A stretch of 64,000 bases of DNA, taken from assembly GCA_017979445.1 (NCBI GenBank), contig CM030718.1, positions 13,804,760 through 13,868,759 on the forward strand, read 5' to 3'. The notes under the pieces are model-generated. The model searched no databases, had not been told where the DNA came from, and saw only the letters and a program-made list of their open reading frames with translations. This document shows, one piece after another, positions 45,834 to 58,399 of the stretch (within the stretch, counting starts at the first letter, position 1; each line of letters starts with the position of its first letter). The stretch is from Akebia trifoliata. Taxonomy: Eukaryota; Streptophyta; Magnoliopsida; Ranunculales; Lardizabalaceae. A program made the translations under genes and the position numbers.

Positions 45834-46990
45834 ATGTCGTCTAAAGGAATCAGAGCAATTGTGGTGAGAAGAACTACAAAGAAAAAACTAGCCAACAAAC
45901 TCGAGGCGGTCGAGGAGGAGATCCGAAAAATGAAGGGAAAGGACTCCACAAATGGAATGAGGTTCAAAGATTTTTGCTTATATCCAAATGTACCATTACC
46001 ACCAAAGTTCAAGTGCCTAGACTTCCAAAAGTATAACTACATTGGATGCCCTCTGTCCCACTTGAAACTCTATTGTGGATCTATGTGCCAGTTTGATGAT
46101 GATGATAGGTTGTTGGTCCAGCTCTTCCAATGAAGTTTAACGAGAGCGACCCTCTCATGGTTCTCTCAACTAGATCATTTCCGAATTAAGAGTTAGCAAG
46201 ACCTGGCAACGATTTTCTTTGAGGAGTAGAGATTCAACATAGATATGGGGTTAGACGGAAATGATATAGCAATGATGACTCGAAAATCGAAGGAGAGTGT
46301 GAAGGAATATGCCCAAAGGTGGCGAGAATCGGATTCTAAAGTGAAAACACCAATGACTGAACAAAAGATGAACACTATATTCATCTCAACTTTAGGTCAC
46401 TCTTTCTACATGCATTTGGTGGGTCACACGACTGCCAGCTTCTCGTCTTTAGTCCAAGTAGTAAATCGAGTCGAAGACAGTATCTGATCAGGATTGATCT
46501 ATGACCTATCCAATCTAGGGGCACCAACTTGGTGGTCTACTCAACGAAAGTCGATAATCTTGAACAAGAAAAAGGATGAAGCACATGTTAACAATGTGCA
46601 ACCTATTCGACCTTTTTTCATCCCTACATCGATAGCAAATCAAAGGCCACCAGTTCCTCAGGTCCTTTTAGGGTTAATCCTCATCAAGTAGTGCCTATCT
46701 TATAAACATTTCAGTTTGGCCAGAACCCAACATTAGGTCTAAACCCACAATTCACCCAGAATCATCAAGCCGAGCAGCGCAAACCCAATAAGGTACCACG
46801 AGCCTTGACTCGTCTGCCTATGACATTATCAGAGCTGCTTCCAAGAAGAATATCTCACCAAAAGGCAACCATACCTAGAGGCGGTAAAGGGACTAGGGTA
46901 CAACCCTAATCAATTTTGTGAGTTTCATATGGGCACAACAGAGCATGCCACCGACCAGTGTTGGCAACTCAAGCACCAAGTTTAAAATCT
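45834..46990 (+). pseudogene. Tat gag remnant
   Basis: In one frame MKGKDSTNGMRFKDFCLYPN, PPKFKCLDFQKYNYIGCPLS and DDRLLVQLFQ match the start of Tat gag. After frame changes the text continues as DLATIFFEE, NIDMGLDGNDIAMM, KESVKEYAQRWRES and TFISTLGHSFYMHLVG-like text, the Gag (capsid-like) domain. A later block FCEFHMGTTEHATDQCWQLK (about 46915-46975) is the zinc-binding-like C/H motif of this lineage. Stops occur at 46131-46133 and elsewhere. Start chosen at the first Met before the conserved block; the real start may be upstream. Confidence 0.85.
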
Positions 46991-47289
46991 AATCGACATG
47001 AAAATAATAACCCTGAATGAGCTGGTAGCCAAAACACCTTAGCAAAATATTAATTACAATTCATTATTGACACACAATGGAGGAGGCAACAGGCCTATAG
47101 TGAATACCATAGAAAAGGATGAACCAAGTTTCGACACCTCAGTTCTGATAGCACTATTGGTTCAAAGGTTAGAGTCAATTTCAGGAAGGAATTGGCATCC
47201 TCAAGCATCAACGCTCTACCTCAAGACACAACGAACCAATCATTGTCTCAACTACCAATCAGAATGGCCAATCTCCCTATTCATTTAAA

Positions 47290-48100
47290 CCCCCCAACCT
47301 CGCATCCTTAATGACCACCACTCATCATACCCTACACCTCCCAAACTTCAAACTTCTCCTCTTGACCACCCCTCATCATACCTTGCACCATACCAACTTC
47401 AAACTCTTGACCACCTGTTATCATATCTTGTACTGCACCGACCTCTCAAACCTTAAGTTCTTCTTCTCGACCACCTTTCATCCTATCCTATACTAACCCA
47501 CAAACCCTTGACATCACTACATCAACCACCAAGCCCAATCTACCACCTCTTATCCTCCATCTAAAGTCAGATCCTCAACCCATGACCATCATATCCCCTA
47601 AACCCTTCCCATACAATTCAAATCAAATCGTCCCATAGAGTTATGAAACAATGATTGTTATATCGACAGGGATTGAAAATCCGAAAGAGGCTTTAGTTAC
47701 AGACATTGGTCATATTACCACCAGATCAGGGAGGTGCTACAAAGTGTCAAAATGGGAGAAAAAAAGTTGATAGGAAAAAATGAAAAAAGGAAAAAAAAAA
47801 AAAGGAAAAGAAAAGGTGGTGGAAGAAGAATGGACACCGCAAAGGAAGCCAGAAAAGAAGAAGAGTCGGGTGACAGAAAAAGAAACAACTGACCTTCTCA
47901 AACTCATTCAAAAGAGTGAGTACAACGTAGTGGAGACATTGAACATAATGACAACTCAGATCAATATATTGGACTTGCTATTAAATTCAGAGTACCATCA
48001 AGAAGTATTACTCAAAGTCCTTAGTAGTGCACACGTACCTGATACCATCTCATCAGAAAAGTTGGAAAAGATAATGGGACAGATCATGACCCCCATCTGA
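47290..48100 (+). pseudogene. Tat gag-protease linker remnant
   Basis: The stretch 47311-47490 has about three 60 bp units with CGACCACC..CATCATA and ACTTCAAACT, a proline/threonine-rich spacer. Then 47780-48100 encodes a lysine-rich segment (KKGKEKVVEEEWTPQ) followed by TDLLKLIQKSEYNVVETLNI, the conserved block before the Tat protease. Part of it has a counterpart in the fragment at 40669-41103. Confidence 0.75.
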
Positions 48101-48149
48101 TCACCTTCATAGAGGATGAGTTTATCAATGGAGCGTGTGGACTCATTGA

Positions 48150-48504
48150 GCCATTGCACATCATGGTAATGTACAAAGGCATGATGGTAGTAAGGACACT
48201 GATCGACAACGGTTCGACTCTTAATATCTATACCCTACAAACTTTACACAAGCTGAATGTAGATTTGTCTTATCTCAGGCCAACTAAAAGGACCGTCAAG
48301 GCTTTTGACAGTAGGAAAACTGAGTTGCTAAGGGAACTAGATCTTCCTGTCACTATTGGATCATGTATATTCGAAGTGACATTTGAAATTTTGGACATAC
48401 CCTCAGCATTCAATCTCCTTCTAGGAAGATCATGGATCCATTTCGTAGGGGTAGTCCATTTTTCCTTATACCAGCAAGTCAAGTTATCATGGGATAGAGG
48501 GTGA
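48150..48504 (+). pseudogene. Tat aspartic protease domain
   Basis: An open 116-codon frame with TLIDNGSTLNIYTLQTLHKL (active-site Asp in DNGS, in place of the common DTG), RPTKRTVKAFDSRKTELLRE and FNLLLGRSWIHFVGVV. This is the single retropepsin domain that would cut Gag-Pol. The domain itself is intact, but it is separated by stops and frameshifts from gag and RT. Confidence 0.85.
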
Positions 48505-48830
48505 TCTCGATTATCAAAAAAAATCTCATACCAATCGATCGATCATCGGATGTATCGTATATTGATGTAGAAATGATCGGGAAAAACGAGGGGTATCATA
48601 AATTTCAATTCATATCGATCAATCACATCCCAAGAGGAAAAGAGAAGACAAGGGTAGAGTTGTCAACAGTAAATCTTATGATGGGACGAATGATGAAGAA
48701 GGCAGGACACCGTCTGAAACAAGGGCTAGGGCCTAAAGGAAAAGGTAAGGCCACTCTGATCAGTTCTCAAAAGCACACTGTCCGCTTTGGTCTAGGATTC
48801 AAGCCTACAAGAAAATGCAATCTTTGATAT
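48501..48830 (+). pseudogene. Tat G-patch-like segment after protease
   Basis: The open frame starts four bases inside the protease ORF end. It contains VNLMMGRMMKKAGHRLKQGL plus GPKGKG and later RFGLGFKPT. The M-GY-PG-GLG-like spacing resembles the G-patch region that follows protease in Tat/Ogre elements. The tyrosine-glycine core is degenerate here. Confidence 0.6.
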
Positions 48831-49679
48831 GAATGATAAAAAGAGGGAGCTTGGACTCGCATGAAAACAAAATCGAGAGCCCAATATATATAATTTGGGT
48901 AAAGTACCACATATCAGCGTCAGTTTCCCACAATCATAGAAAAGACCAAAGGTGCTATCAGAACCACCATCAACAAGCTGCAAGAAAGAACCAAGAGTTG
49001 TAAGTAATGAGACTATCCAAGTACAAGAAGACTCATTTGTTGAGTCCCCACATTCCTTTACAGATGGCATGGATATTTTGTTCAGAGGGAAATCTGAAGG
49101 AAGTTAAAAAGAAAGAGAGCCCGCTAAGGCAGAAGTCGCAATAGGCGAAGAAGAAGAATCATTATTCCCCTTCAAGATCGATTGGGAATTTGTTGTAATT
49201 CCACCCACCCTATAAATGTTGATACCCGGCTCTTACGGCAATCACCCAAAAATGATGGTCATATCTGAACCCTCAAGGGAGCCACTCTCTTGATCTATCT
49301 ATCTTGCTTAAGATGAGAAAGTACCCAAAAATTAGGAGGAATACCCAATCACTTATGAAGCCGCAATGCTATCTAAAATCCCTACGGCCTCCAAAAAAAT
49401 ACCAATAACAAAATCTCACTAGCCCGAGGACCATAATGAGCCCTAGTCCTCGGAGCAAGACTATTTTGGAGGCTCACCTTCGTTACTAATGAATTTGCAT
49501 GATTTTTCTTTATCTTATTTCAGGAATCCAATGATTCACAAAATCCAAAAAAATAAAAAATCTTTCAAAATTCAAATAAATCAAAAACTCTGCAAAATTC
49601 AAAAATATAAAATATTCTTAAAAATTCAAAAAAATCAGAAATCTTCAAAATACCAAAGATTTTCAAGGAATCTTCTTAG

Positions 49680-50985
49680 TTGAATGAGCCTTGTGACATA
49701 ACAGAGTATGAAAGAAATGAATACGACTTTGACCTCGAGCTCGACTTTGATCTCATGGGGATCAAAGAAGAGTCAGAGGAAGATGTTGAATGTCATTCAA
49801 AAGAAATAAAAAAACTCATGGAACATCGTGAGAAGGGTGTTCAACCAAATATAGAGGACACAAACTCAATGAACCTAAGTACCGAAAATGACCCACGGAT
49901 TGTTAAGATGGAAGTCCTATTGACAACTGAGCAGAAAGAATAAATGACAAAGTTTTTACAACAGTACCAAGATGTCTTCACATAGTCCTATCAGGACATG
50001 TTTGGTTTAGACACAAATCTAGTCATTCTCAAGTTACCTATCAGATTAAGAAGTAAGCTAGTCAAGTAGAAATTGTGAAAGTTGAAACTAGAGTAGACAC
50101 TTAGGGTCAAGGATGAAGTAATGAAGCAGTTTCAAGTAGGATTTCTCGTAGTATCTACCTACCCTAAGTGGCTCGCTAACGTCGTTCCTATAGCAAAGAA
50201 GGATGGAAAAGTACGTATGTGTGTAAACTACCCAGATTTGATTAGGGCCAGCCCTAAAGATAACTTTCTGTTACCACACATCGATACCTTGGTCGATAAT
50301 ACAACTGGATACACTATGTTTTCATTCATGGATGGATTCTCGGGTTACAACCAAATAAAAATGACTGAATAGGACCAAAAGAAGACTGCGTTCATCACAC
50401 CTTGGGGCACCTTTCATTATAAAGTCATGTCATTCCGGATCGAAAATGCGGGACAACTTATCAACGAGTCATGACGACTTTATTCCATGACATGATTCAC
50501 AAGGAGATAAAAGTATACGTGGATGACATGATAGCTAAATCAAATCTCAATGAGGATCATCTGGTGAATCTAAAGAAACTATTTGATTAGTTAAGGAAGC
50601 ACCGCGTAAGACTTAATTTGGCAAAATATGTATTTGGGGCCACGTCAGGAAAGCTATTGGGGTTCATTGTCAATAAAAGAGGCATCGAAATCGATCCAAC
50701 TAAAATAAAATACATTATAAATATGAAACCACTCAAATAAGAGAATGAGATCAAGGGATTCCTAGGAAGAATTCAGTACATTAGTAGGTTCATCGCATAA
50801 CTCACGCTGATCTGTGAGCCAATATTCAAACTACTGAAGAAGAATGAGGCAAAAAAATGGAATGAAGACTATTAGGAAGCTTTCAACAAGATCAAGAAAT
50901 ACCTGCTTAATCCACTAGTCTTGGTACCTCCTACACCAGATCGACCTCTGTTGATGCATCTCTCTATGCAAGAAAATTCAATGGG
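49680..50985 (+). pseudogene. Tat reverse transcriptase remnant
   Basis: After an acidic spacer (49680-49943), the RT reads WLANVVPIAKKDGKVRMCVN, LPHIDTLVDNTTGYTMFSFM and DGFSGYNQIKM, then a TAG at 50370. It continues TAFITPWGTFHYKVM and, in another frame, VYVDDMIAKSNLNEDHLVNL with the YVDD active site near 50516-50527. ATSGKLLGFIVNKRGIEIDP and NEIKGFLGRIQYISRFI follow. Several in-frame stops (about 50590, 50740, 50802, 50872) abolish translation. The YVDD residues and the upstream MDGFSGYNQI motif are intact. Confidence 0.88.
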
Positions 50986-51660
50986 CTGTGTATGGGGCAA
51001 AATGATGAAATTGGTTGAAAAGAGCGATTCATCTACTACCTTAGCAAAAAGTTCACATGTTATGAGGTGAAATATTCAACTCTCGAAAAGACGTGTTGTG
51101 CCCTCATTTGGGCATTTCAGCGGCTACGCCACTACCTGCTTAGTTACTCGACTATGCTTATTGCTCAAATGGACCCTTTGAAATTTCTCTTTGAGAAGTC
51201 AGCACTAACAAGATGCACTACGAAATGGAAACTACTATTATCGGAGTTCGACATCACCTATGTCACTCAAAAAGCCATTAAAGGACAAGCCATTGCTGAC
51301 CACTTAGTAGAGTACCCTTTGCTAGACTATGAACCACTAAAGACAAATTTTCCTGATGAAGCCATTTTTTTTGTCGAAGTCGAAGATGACCATGAAGACA
51401 AAAGATGGAAAATGTACTTTGATAGAGTAGTAAATCGAAAGGGAAATAGAATTGGGGTAGTACTGGTCAAGTCAGATGGAACTCATATTCCCATCGCAGT
51501 CAGGCTAAGGTTTCAATATTCAAAAAATGAAGTTGAGTATGAAGGATGCATTATAGGGTTGAAAGTAGCAATCGACCTTGAAATAAATGAAATAGATTTA
51601 TTTGGAGACTCAAGTCTTGTAGTTTACCAAACAACGGGAGAATGGAAGACCCGAGAGTAG
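50985..51660 (+). pseudogene. Tat RNase H and archaeal-type RNase H (aRH)
   Basis: The frame 51067-51660 starts within the first RNase H (YSTLEKTCCALIWAFQRLRH), goes through KPLKFLF-like PLKFLFEKSALT and KGQAIADHLVEYP, then enters aRH: WKMYFDRVVNRKGNRIGVVL, NEVEYEGCIIGLKVAIDLEI and DLFGDSSLVVYQTTGEWKTR. The aRH acidic residues (Asp of YFD, Glu of EYE, Asp of GDS) are present. A second RNase H of this type is diagnostic of the Tat lineage (family knowledge). This is the least damaged part of the polyprotein. Confidence 0.88.
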
Positions 51661-51719
51661 AGACTAGTTCCTTATCATGAGTATCTCGAGGATCTAAGTT
51701 TAAATTTCACTCGAATCTC

Positions 51720-52299
51720 ATTCACTTATATGCTAAGAGCTAAGAACCAGTTTGTAGACGTACTGGCCACTCTTGTTTCAATGATCAGCATCCCCGAAGA
51801 TACCATCATCGATCCTCTTGAGATTGGTATTCAAGACGAACTAGCATATTGCTTGTCGATAGAGATTGAATAACTTGAAAAAAAATCATGGTATGCAGAC
51901 ATCAAGGCATTTTTGGAGGATCAAACTTTTCCACCGGAATCAATAGTAAATGACCAAAAGACCATTCAAAGATTGACAAGACAATTCTTCTTAAGTAACG
52001 GAGTCTTGTACAAAAAGTCACATCATGAGATTTTCTTAAGGTATATGATAAAAGCGGTAGCTCAATGTCTAATCGAAACCATACATGGTTGGAGTCTATG
52101 GACCTCACATGAATAAACATATGCTCGCGAAGAAAATAATGAGAATGGGTTACCATTGGAAGACTATGGAAAGGGATGGATACCAACATGTTTGAAAGTT
52201 TCATTTGTATCAAGTTTATGTCAATAAGATCAATGCACCACTTTTAGAATTGCACAATATGACTTCCTCCTGGCCCTTCTCATTTTGGGCCATGGATGT
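51720..52299 (+). pseudogene. Tat integrase, N-terminal part
   Basis: FPPESIVNDQKTIQRLTRQF, LSNGVLYKKSHHEIFLRYMI and then MNKHMLAKKIMRMGYHWKTM match the region before and within the zinc-binding HHCC module. The usual KCxKCQ is read as KFHLYQ, so both Cys are lost. The core begins SWPFSFWAMDV, where GAT at 52295-52297 is the first catalytic Asp. The reading is broken two bases later by the inserted LTR. Confidence 0.85.
52295..52299. other. Target site duplication GATGT (left)
   Basis: The same five bases lie at 54075-54079. The left copy includes the catalytic Asp codon of the Tat integrase. Confidence 0.9.
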
Positions 52300-54074
52300 T
52301 GATAAGAATGTAAAATGTCATATTTTTCTCCTTTAATATTTAGTCCTTTAGACATATTTAGCACCTAAATGTACTCATTATTATTTTATTTTGATTTAGG
52401 ATGCAAATGGAGGAGTTAAGTGCAAAACGAAATTAATTGGGTGATTTTGGACAGTTTCGACATCACTTTGTAATTTTAGTATAACTCTTTCATCCGAACT
52501 CCGATTGAGGTGATTCAAAATTCTATGAAACGCTAAGAAAAATATCTACAATTTTATGTTTTGAGTTTTGAGAGATACTGGCTATATATCAAGGTCAAAA
52601 TCGGGTTTGAAGTTACTATATGTACACTGTTGATGCGAATTTGACACTAATTTGACACGGATTTGATTTGGTGTATTTTCAAAAGTCTCCAAATTTGGTG
52701 CACGAAAATTCCAACTAAAAACACCACTTTCCTAATTATATTAGGACTTTATTTTTAATAATTTTTTTTAATTAGTCAGATTTTGATATTGTTATTGGAG
52801 GATAAGATTTAGAATATTTTTAGGAGATTTTGTAGGCTTCTAAGGAGGAAAAAAAAGAACGAATAGAAGAAAAAAGAAAAAGGAAGAGACTTGAAGGATC
52901 TCTATCTCTTTCTATCTCTATCTATCTCTCTGTATTTTTTGATTTTAATCTTTTCTTGAGGAAAGAAGAACCAGAAACTTGGAGAACTAGGGGCCAACGA
53001 GTTACTACCAAGAAGAAGGAAAAGTTGCTAAAATTTTTCAGCAACATTATTGCCAAGAAGTTTATAACGTTGCTGCTTGTATTCATTTTCAATCATCAAA
53101 ATCATCACCGTGAGGAATATCACCATCAACACATCTCAAACTTCTTTGGTTGTGTTAAAAAGTGTAACCCTTATGACTTTTTATTTATTTTTATTATTTC
53201 AAACCTGGTTGCTATTGGATTAAAGAACATCTTGTTGGATTCTTAAGTTAGAAATATTTAATTCAATGAGTTAATGACTATCAAATTCATTAATTAATCT
53301 TTTCAGATTGGTGATATGTAGACACATGAATCAGTGAATTTTAATTATGTATGCTGAATTTTCAGTTCGGTCATATTGAAAACTTTGATATTAACAGTCA
53401 TTGAAGCCATAATTGTATCTCTAATCACCTAATTGATTTGGAGTATGATTTAAAAGTGGTAAAAACTATGAACAATAGTTGTGATCTGAAAATTGCATGT
53501 TCTTTAGCCATGGACTTTTCCATAGGTTTGAAGAGTAGGTTATTGAATCATAATTCCTTTTGATCTTAATGATTTGTTTAAGAAGTTGTAAGGATACGCT
53601 GAGTATTAATTTGATTGCTTAATCAAAATAACTAGGTGATGGACTTTTCCAAAATCCTAGGGTTTATCTAAAAAGGAATTTATAAGATACATGATCTCTT
53701 TAGGCTTGCACTTTTATTCAATTTGGATATATAATTAAGGCATAAAATTCGTTGTCTATGTTGAAGCAATTTGATTAGTCATTTAATGAATTTGATTTTC
53801 TGAATTGTGAGAGAAGAGGATCAATTGTAAATATTTATTTCTTTAATTTTTATTTTATTTTATTTTATTTTTTTTAATCCGAATTGCCAAAATTGAAAAC
53901 TCCTTAAATTTGTGTAATATGTTTGTTTCCAATTTGTTAATTAAACTAACTAAAATTTGTTATGACTCTTTAGAATAAGAGTACCCGCAATCCCCGGCCA
54001 ATAACGATACTCTACAAATCACTTTACTACAATCTTCTATAGGGTTTATTGATGACTAAAAATATGATCAGTCA
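52300..54074 (+). repeat. Solo LTR, 1,775 bp, inside the Tat integrase
   Basis: It starts TGATAAGAATG, ends ATGATCAGTCA (TG..CA) and is flanked by GATGT on both sides. Deleting it with one GATGT restores the order WAMDV-IG of the integrase. No internal domains are attached. Late in the LTR is GAGTACCCGCAATCCCCGG..AACGATACTC, wording I associate with the 3' ends of Athila-like LTRs. This suggests plus orientation, but weakly. It is not the same family as the LTRs at 9257 or 39082. ORF 52956-53246 inside is not recognisable. Confidence 0.9.
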
Positions 54075-54914
54075 GATGTCATCGGACAGATCAATCCAAG
54101 CTTCTAATGGGCATCATTTCATCTTGGTCACCATCGAATATTTTATGAAATGGGTAGAAACCGCATCTTATGCCAATGTTACAAGGGGGCAATGTTTTAA
54201 AGTTTGTGAAGAACAACATCATATGTCGGTATGGCCTCTCAAGTAGGATAGTAACCGATAACTCCAAGAATCTCAAGAACAAAGACAAATCTAAAATGTG
54301 TAAAGACTTTCAGATAACCCATCACAACTCAATCATTTACAGACCAAAGATGAATAGAGCAGTTAAAGCCACTAACAAAAATATCAAAAAAATCATCGAA
54401 AATATGGATGTCATTTACAAGGATTGGCACAAGATGTTACCTTTTGCTCTACACGCCTATCAAACGTCAATCCGAACCTCGACTGGGCAACACCTTATTC
54501 ACTAGTCTACGAAATGGAAGCAGTCTTATAGGTTAAAGTCAACATTCCCTCCCTTCGGATCTTGAAAGAAGTTGAACTAGATTAAGTAGAATGGATCCAA
54601 GCCCAATTCAATCAGTTGAATTTAATAGAGGAGAAATGTATTTTTGGAAATTGTCTTGGGCAAACTTATCAACGGAGAATAACACGAGCTTATAATAAGA
54701 AGGTATGACATAGAGAATTATCACAAAGCGACTTTGTTTTGAAGAAGATTTTACCAATCCAAGAAGATGCAATAGAAAAGTTTCATCCAAATTACTAGGG
54801 GTCATTCGTCGTCCAAAAAGTACTGTCTGGGAGAACATTGATTCCCACAGAGATGGACGGGAAAGTCTTTCCACAATCGATCAATATTGACACCGTAAAA
54901 AAATATTGTGCTTA
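54075..54914 (+). pseudogene. Tat integrase, core and C-terminal part
   Basis: It resumes with a frame-shifted VIGQI, then SNGHHFILVTIEYFMKWVET and ASYANVT. The second catalytic region is SSRIVTDNSKNL (Asp kept). The third is YRPKMNRAVKATNKNIKKII, where the expected Glu of the GAVEA motif is Lys. It continues KDWHKMLPFALHAYQTSIRT, and after frame changes a tail ending TDMDGKVF..INIDTVKKYC, the usual end of Tat pol. The integrase is therefore inactivated by substitutions as well as by the insertion. Confidence 0.85.
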
Positions 54915-56400
54915 AAGTCATCCCTTGAAATGAATAGAGGCCATCTTTTTACTACCTAAATAATTACCCACCCTTAGTTAACCCTTTTGAGTCATCATGT
55001 TCATTTTTTAACCTAGGACCAGGACAAGTTACCATTATAAAAATAATAATTAAATAAAAATAAAAAATAGATATCTAAAGTCAAAAGAAAATGTTAAAGT
55101 ATATTCTTGGCCTGCATAAGGATAAACTATGAACGGTTAAAAGTAAAAAAAAATCAAATAAGTCAAAAACCTTGAATGTTTGATTTTAAGCTCGACCCAA
55201 ATCTCCTACCTAAACAAGTTTGTGAGACGCTGGGAGGAGACATAGATCATATTTTCAAAATAAAAATAGACAAACTCCGTTTTCATTCTACCCCTCAATA
55301 AATCTAGATTAAGCTTTTTTATCTTTTTGCAACCCTGGCCTAGGCCTACGTTTCATCCTATTTAAAGTATTCTTAGCTCAGGGATTGGGTTGAGGAAACC
55401 TAGTAATGGTGAAAGCATGTCATGAAGAACATCGTCAAGGTATAGTTGATCTTACTACTTAAGTGGGATTTCAAGCCATCAAAGTCGTTGGAAGACCCGA
55501 GAGAGAAAATCAGATCGGATATTTGAAAAAAAAAGAACGACTTGAAGTGTAGAATCATTGATCTCGAAGCTCAACTTGAGTCACCGCACCATGAAAATCA
55601 TCGGAGGAACTCGAGAGGGGAGTCTAGATCTGTTACTCAAAAAAGAGCACCACTAGAAGAATAGAGTGTTCGATCTTTGCAGTTCAACTTGAGTCACCAA
55701 GCCACGAGGGGCACAGAGAAATCGAGAAAGGGGTTGAAATTGAAAATCTATAAAAATGAGCATAAACTGAAAGGGCATAATGAAAACCTGTAAAGGCACT
55801 GTGAATAAAAAAATCAGTCTATGGCAAGATCAAAACCACCGACACGATGAAAACTTGAAAAGGGCATCGATGTGCAACAATGTGGAAACTTGGTCAGGTG
55901 AAAACCATAATTGAGGCTATGGGCAAAAAAATGGAAAAGAAAAAAAATTAAAAAAACAACTCTTGGCCCGCAAGAGTGTAGACAGTGAACGGCAAAAATC
56001 TTGAAGTCCTCAATGTCATAATAGATACAACAAGGATAACTTAGGCAAAATTCTCAGCCTCGGGGATGACTCTAAAGAGGCTAAGGATTAACTGACACTG
56101 TATCCTCGGCATTTGACAAAGACACCATGATCGTTAACATTCAGAGTCATCAATCACAGTCTATCATAGATTATTCGACAAAGGCAATCTTTTAAAATCT
56201 AAAACAAAGAAACGCATCATCAAAATTAGTATTTTTGGCCTATGACAAAGATTCTAAAACTTTTTTAAAATCAAAAGTTTTCAAAAGCAGTAGATATATC
56301 TGAGGCCATTATGTAAGAGAACCTAATTCATTCATTTCAAATAGTGTTACATCATTCTTCTCAAAAGCATGATACAAAAAGGAAGAACGGGAAAGGAACC
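54915..56400. other. Non-coding Tat sequence between pol and the antisense ORF
   Basis: No coding features. It includes three loose about 110-120 bp repeats around GAAGACTCGAGAGGGGAGTC and TTCAACTTGAGTCACC (about 55490-55740). Tat elements usually have such a spacer between integrase and the 3' LTR. Confidence 0.6.
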
Positions 56401-56402
56401 AC

Positions 56403-58240
56403 TCATATATTTCCTTGGAAAGCATGGTAGGCATCAAATCTGTCCTTTAGGGCCTTGATCTGAGCAACTTGGTCAATGATGGTTCGCTCCGCATCCGAGG
56501 CATGACGACTCACCAAGTACTCAACGATCATTTCAGCATGCAACCTCGAGGCAAGATGCTCTCTCGGATCCACAAACTCGGCCTGGAACATGAGCACCTC
56601 ATCATGGGTGTTCAGAATCTCGAGCTCAGATGATAATCGAGCAATCTCAGCTAGCATATCCCTCTTCGACTTGAGCCAGACAGCTTGGATATGACGATGA
56701 TCCACTTGGATTTCCTCCATTCGATAGCGATAATCGAAGAAACGAGAAGCACTAGGACGCACACAAAGCACAGTTTATACCACCATTTGGCCAGAGATAA
56801 GTTCTTGAATCCAATGGATGCAAGACGAAAAGGAGTGGCTCGCAAAGATGGGATGGTCTAAGACTTCTACTTGAGACCATTCTTCCACTAGTTGACTCAG
56901 AAGTACAGTTGAAGAATATGATAGAGGACCAACCAATTCACTATAATCCTTAGGGACAAACATACCTTGGTCATACCCAAATTGATGAAGAATAAGGAGA
57001 GGAAGGTACTGGGTGACCCCACATAGACCAATCAATACAAGGAAGCGAGTCCCATCAAAGGAAATCATGGGGGAACCCTTTGGTTGGAAAGCCCCGACCT
57101 ATCTCATAACCTCATCTCCGAGGTTGAACAAAAAAGAATGCCATCTTTTTTTCCCACTAGGAAACATGGGAAGTTCTCGTCTCGCCGTCATGCACACCAA
57201 ATTAGCATTTACACAAAAGGGACGATGAATCGCCTTCATGGAGGATATATGATCCATGACCCAAAGCTGCAAGAAAAACACGTACAAAATGCACAAGGAC
57301 TCTATGAACAAAGATAGACAATACATCAGTCATCTAGCAAGGGTACAATGTGATCAAATCTGGGTATCATCTCTTATACTCGGAGGGGCTGATGAAGTTT
57401 TTGGAACCGCACCCGAGGTCGTCTTAGCCACTGAACCCAATCTAGACATCCCCAAATTGGTCTCAGAAGTCGATGGTACACCCTTCCGATATGCTCTCAA
57501 TTGCTCAGTCGAATCAATGAAAATGTATCGAACGCCAAAGGGAGGTCTGAATCAAGACCTGTCTCTGAGACTCCCGCACCCGAGGTCGTCTTAGCCACTG
57601 AACCCAATCTAGACATCCCCAAATTGGTCTCAGAAGTCGATGGTACACCCTTCCGATATGCTCTCAATTGCTCAGTCGAATCAATGAAAATGCATCGAAC
57701 GCCAAAGGGAGGTCTGAATCAAGACCTGTCTCTGAGACTCCAGCAATAGGGGTAGAAGGCTCGACATAAGTAGAATCTTGAGAAACAAGTGTTGATCAGG
57801 CACCAGAAGCAACAAATAACCGTGAGAAGCTGAAATAATAAAAGATCTTACCCGATGAGGAGTAGGAGGACGAGCCAATGTACTTGTACCATCTTGGCGA
57901 CAATAATAATCCTGAAACATCACTAAGAAATGAACCATGCTAAGGGGCAGGATATGAAAAATACTAATAAAGCAAAGAGTAATATGAAGGGGGTTATACC
58001 ATTTTTGCCTACATCCGTGACTCCCTCATAGCCTCCTCCAACTCTAGCTTATGTATAGGATTGGCCTTCTCCTGGATACGGATGGCTTTCTCTCGAACAA
58101 GAATAGCCTGAGACTCTACCTCTGCTTGTGCGGCCCGCCACTGGTTCTCCATCTCAACAACCCGACCAGCCTGGGCCTCAATAATGTCATAGCCCGCATG
58201 TAGTCGACGCAGATCATCAGCCTGAAACAAAGACACGCCA
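56403..58240 (-). pseudogene. Antisense ORF, C-terminal coiled-coil part
   Basis: On the minus strand 58236-58009 encodes a charged helix (DDLRRLHAGYDIIEAQAGRV, QAEVESQAILVREKAIRIQE). Then 56771-56403 encodes RMEEIQVDHRHIQAVWLKSK, KRDMLAEIARLSSELEILN and AERTIIDQVAQIKALKDRF. Both have heptad-like spacing and look like coiled coils. They lie downstream of the plant-mobile-domain part on the same strand. A 167 bp tandem duplication (57411-57744) falls between them and shifts the frame. No function can be assigned. Confidence 0.6.
57411..57744. repeat. 167 bp tandem duplication, almost identical copies
   Basis: ACCCGAGGTCGTCTTAGCCA starts at 57411 and again at 57578. The copies differ at about three bases (for example TGTATC versus TGCATC). 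167 is not a multiple of three. Confidence 0.95.
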
Positions 58241-58399
58241 TAAGAACACGATCAAAAAGTGATTCTCGATAATAATGAACGTATGAGAAATAACAAGACA
58301 AGTACCGTGTCAGGATGCTTTTGAATCAGGACACCTCTAATCTCTATCACTCCAACATAGACAGACACGGCAGGCATCAGGCAATCAATCGAAGCCTCT

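Noticed and set aside
42000..48000. CRISPR-like periodic repeats
   Set aside because: The sequence is clearly plant nuclear retrotransposon DNA. The repeats are contiguous tandem arrays without unique spacers.
52956..53246. 96-codon ORF in the solo LTR
   Set aside because: It has no recognisable domain and lies entirely within a defined LTR.
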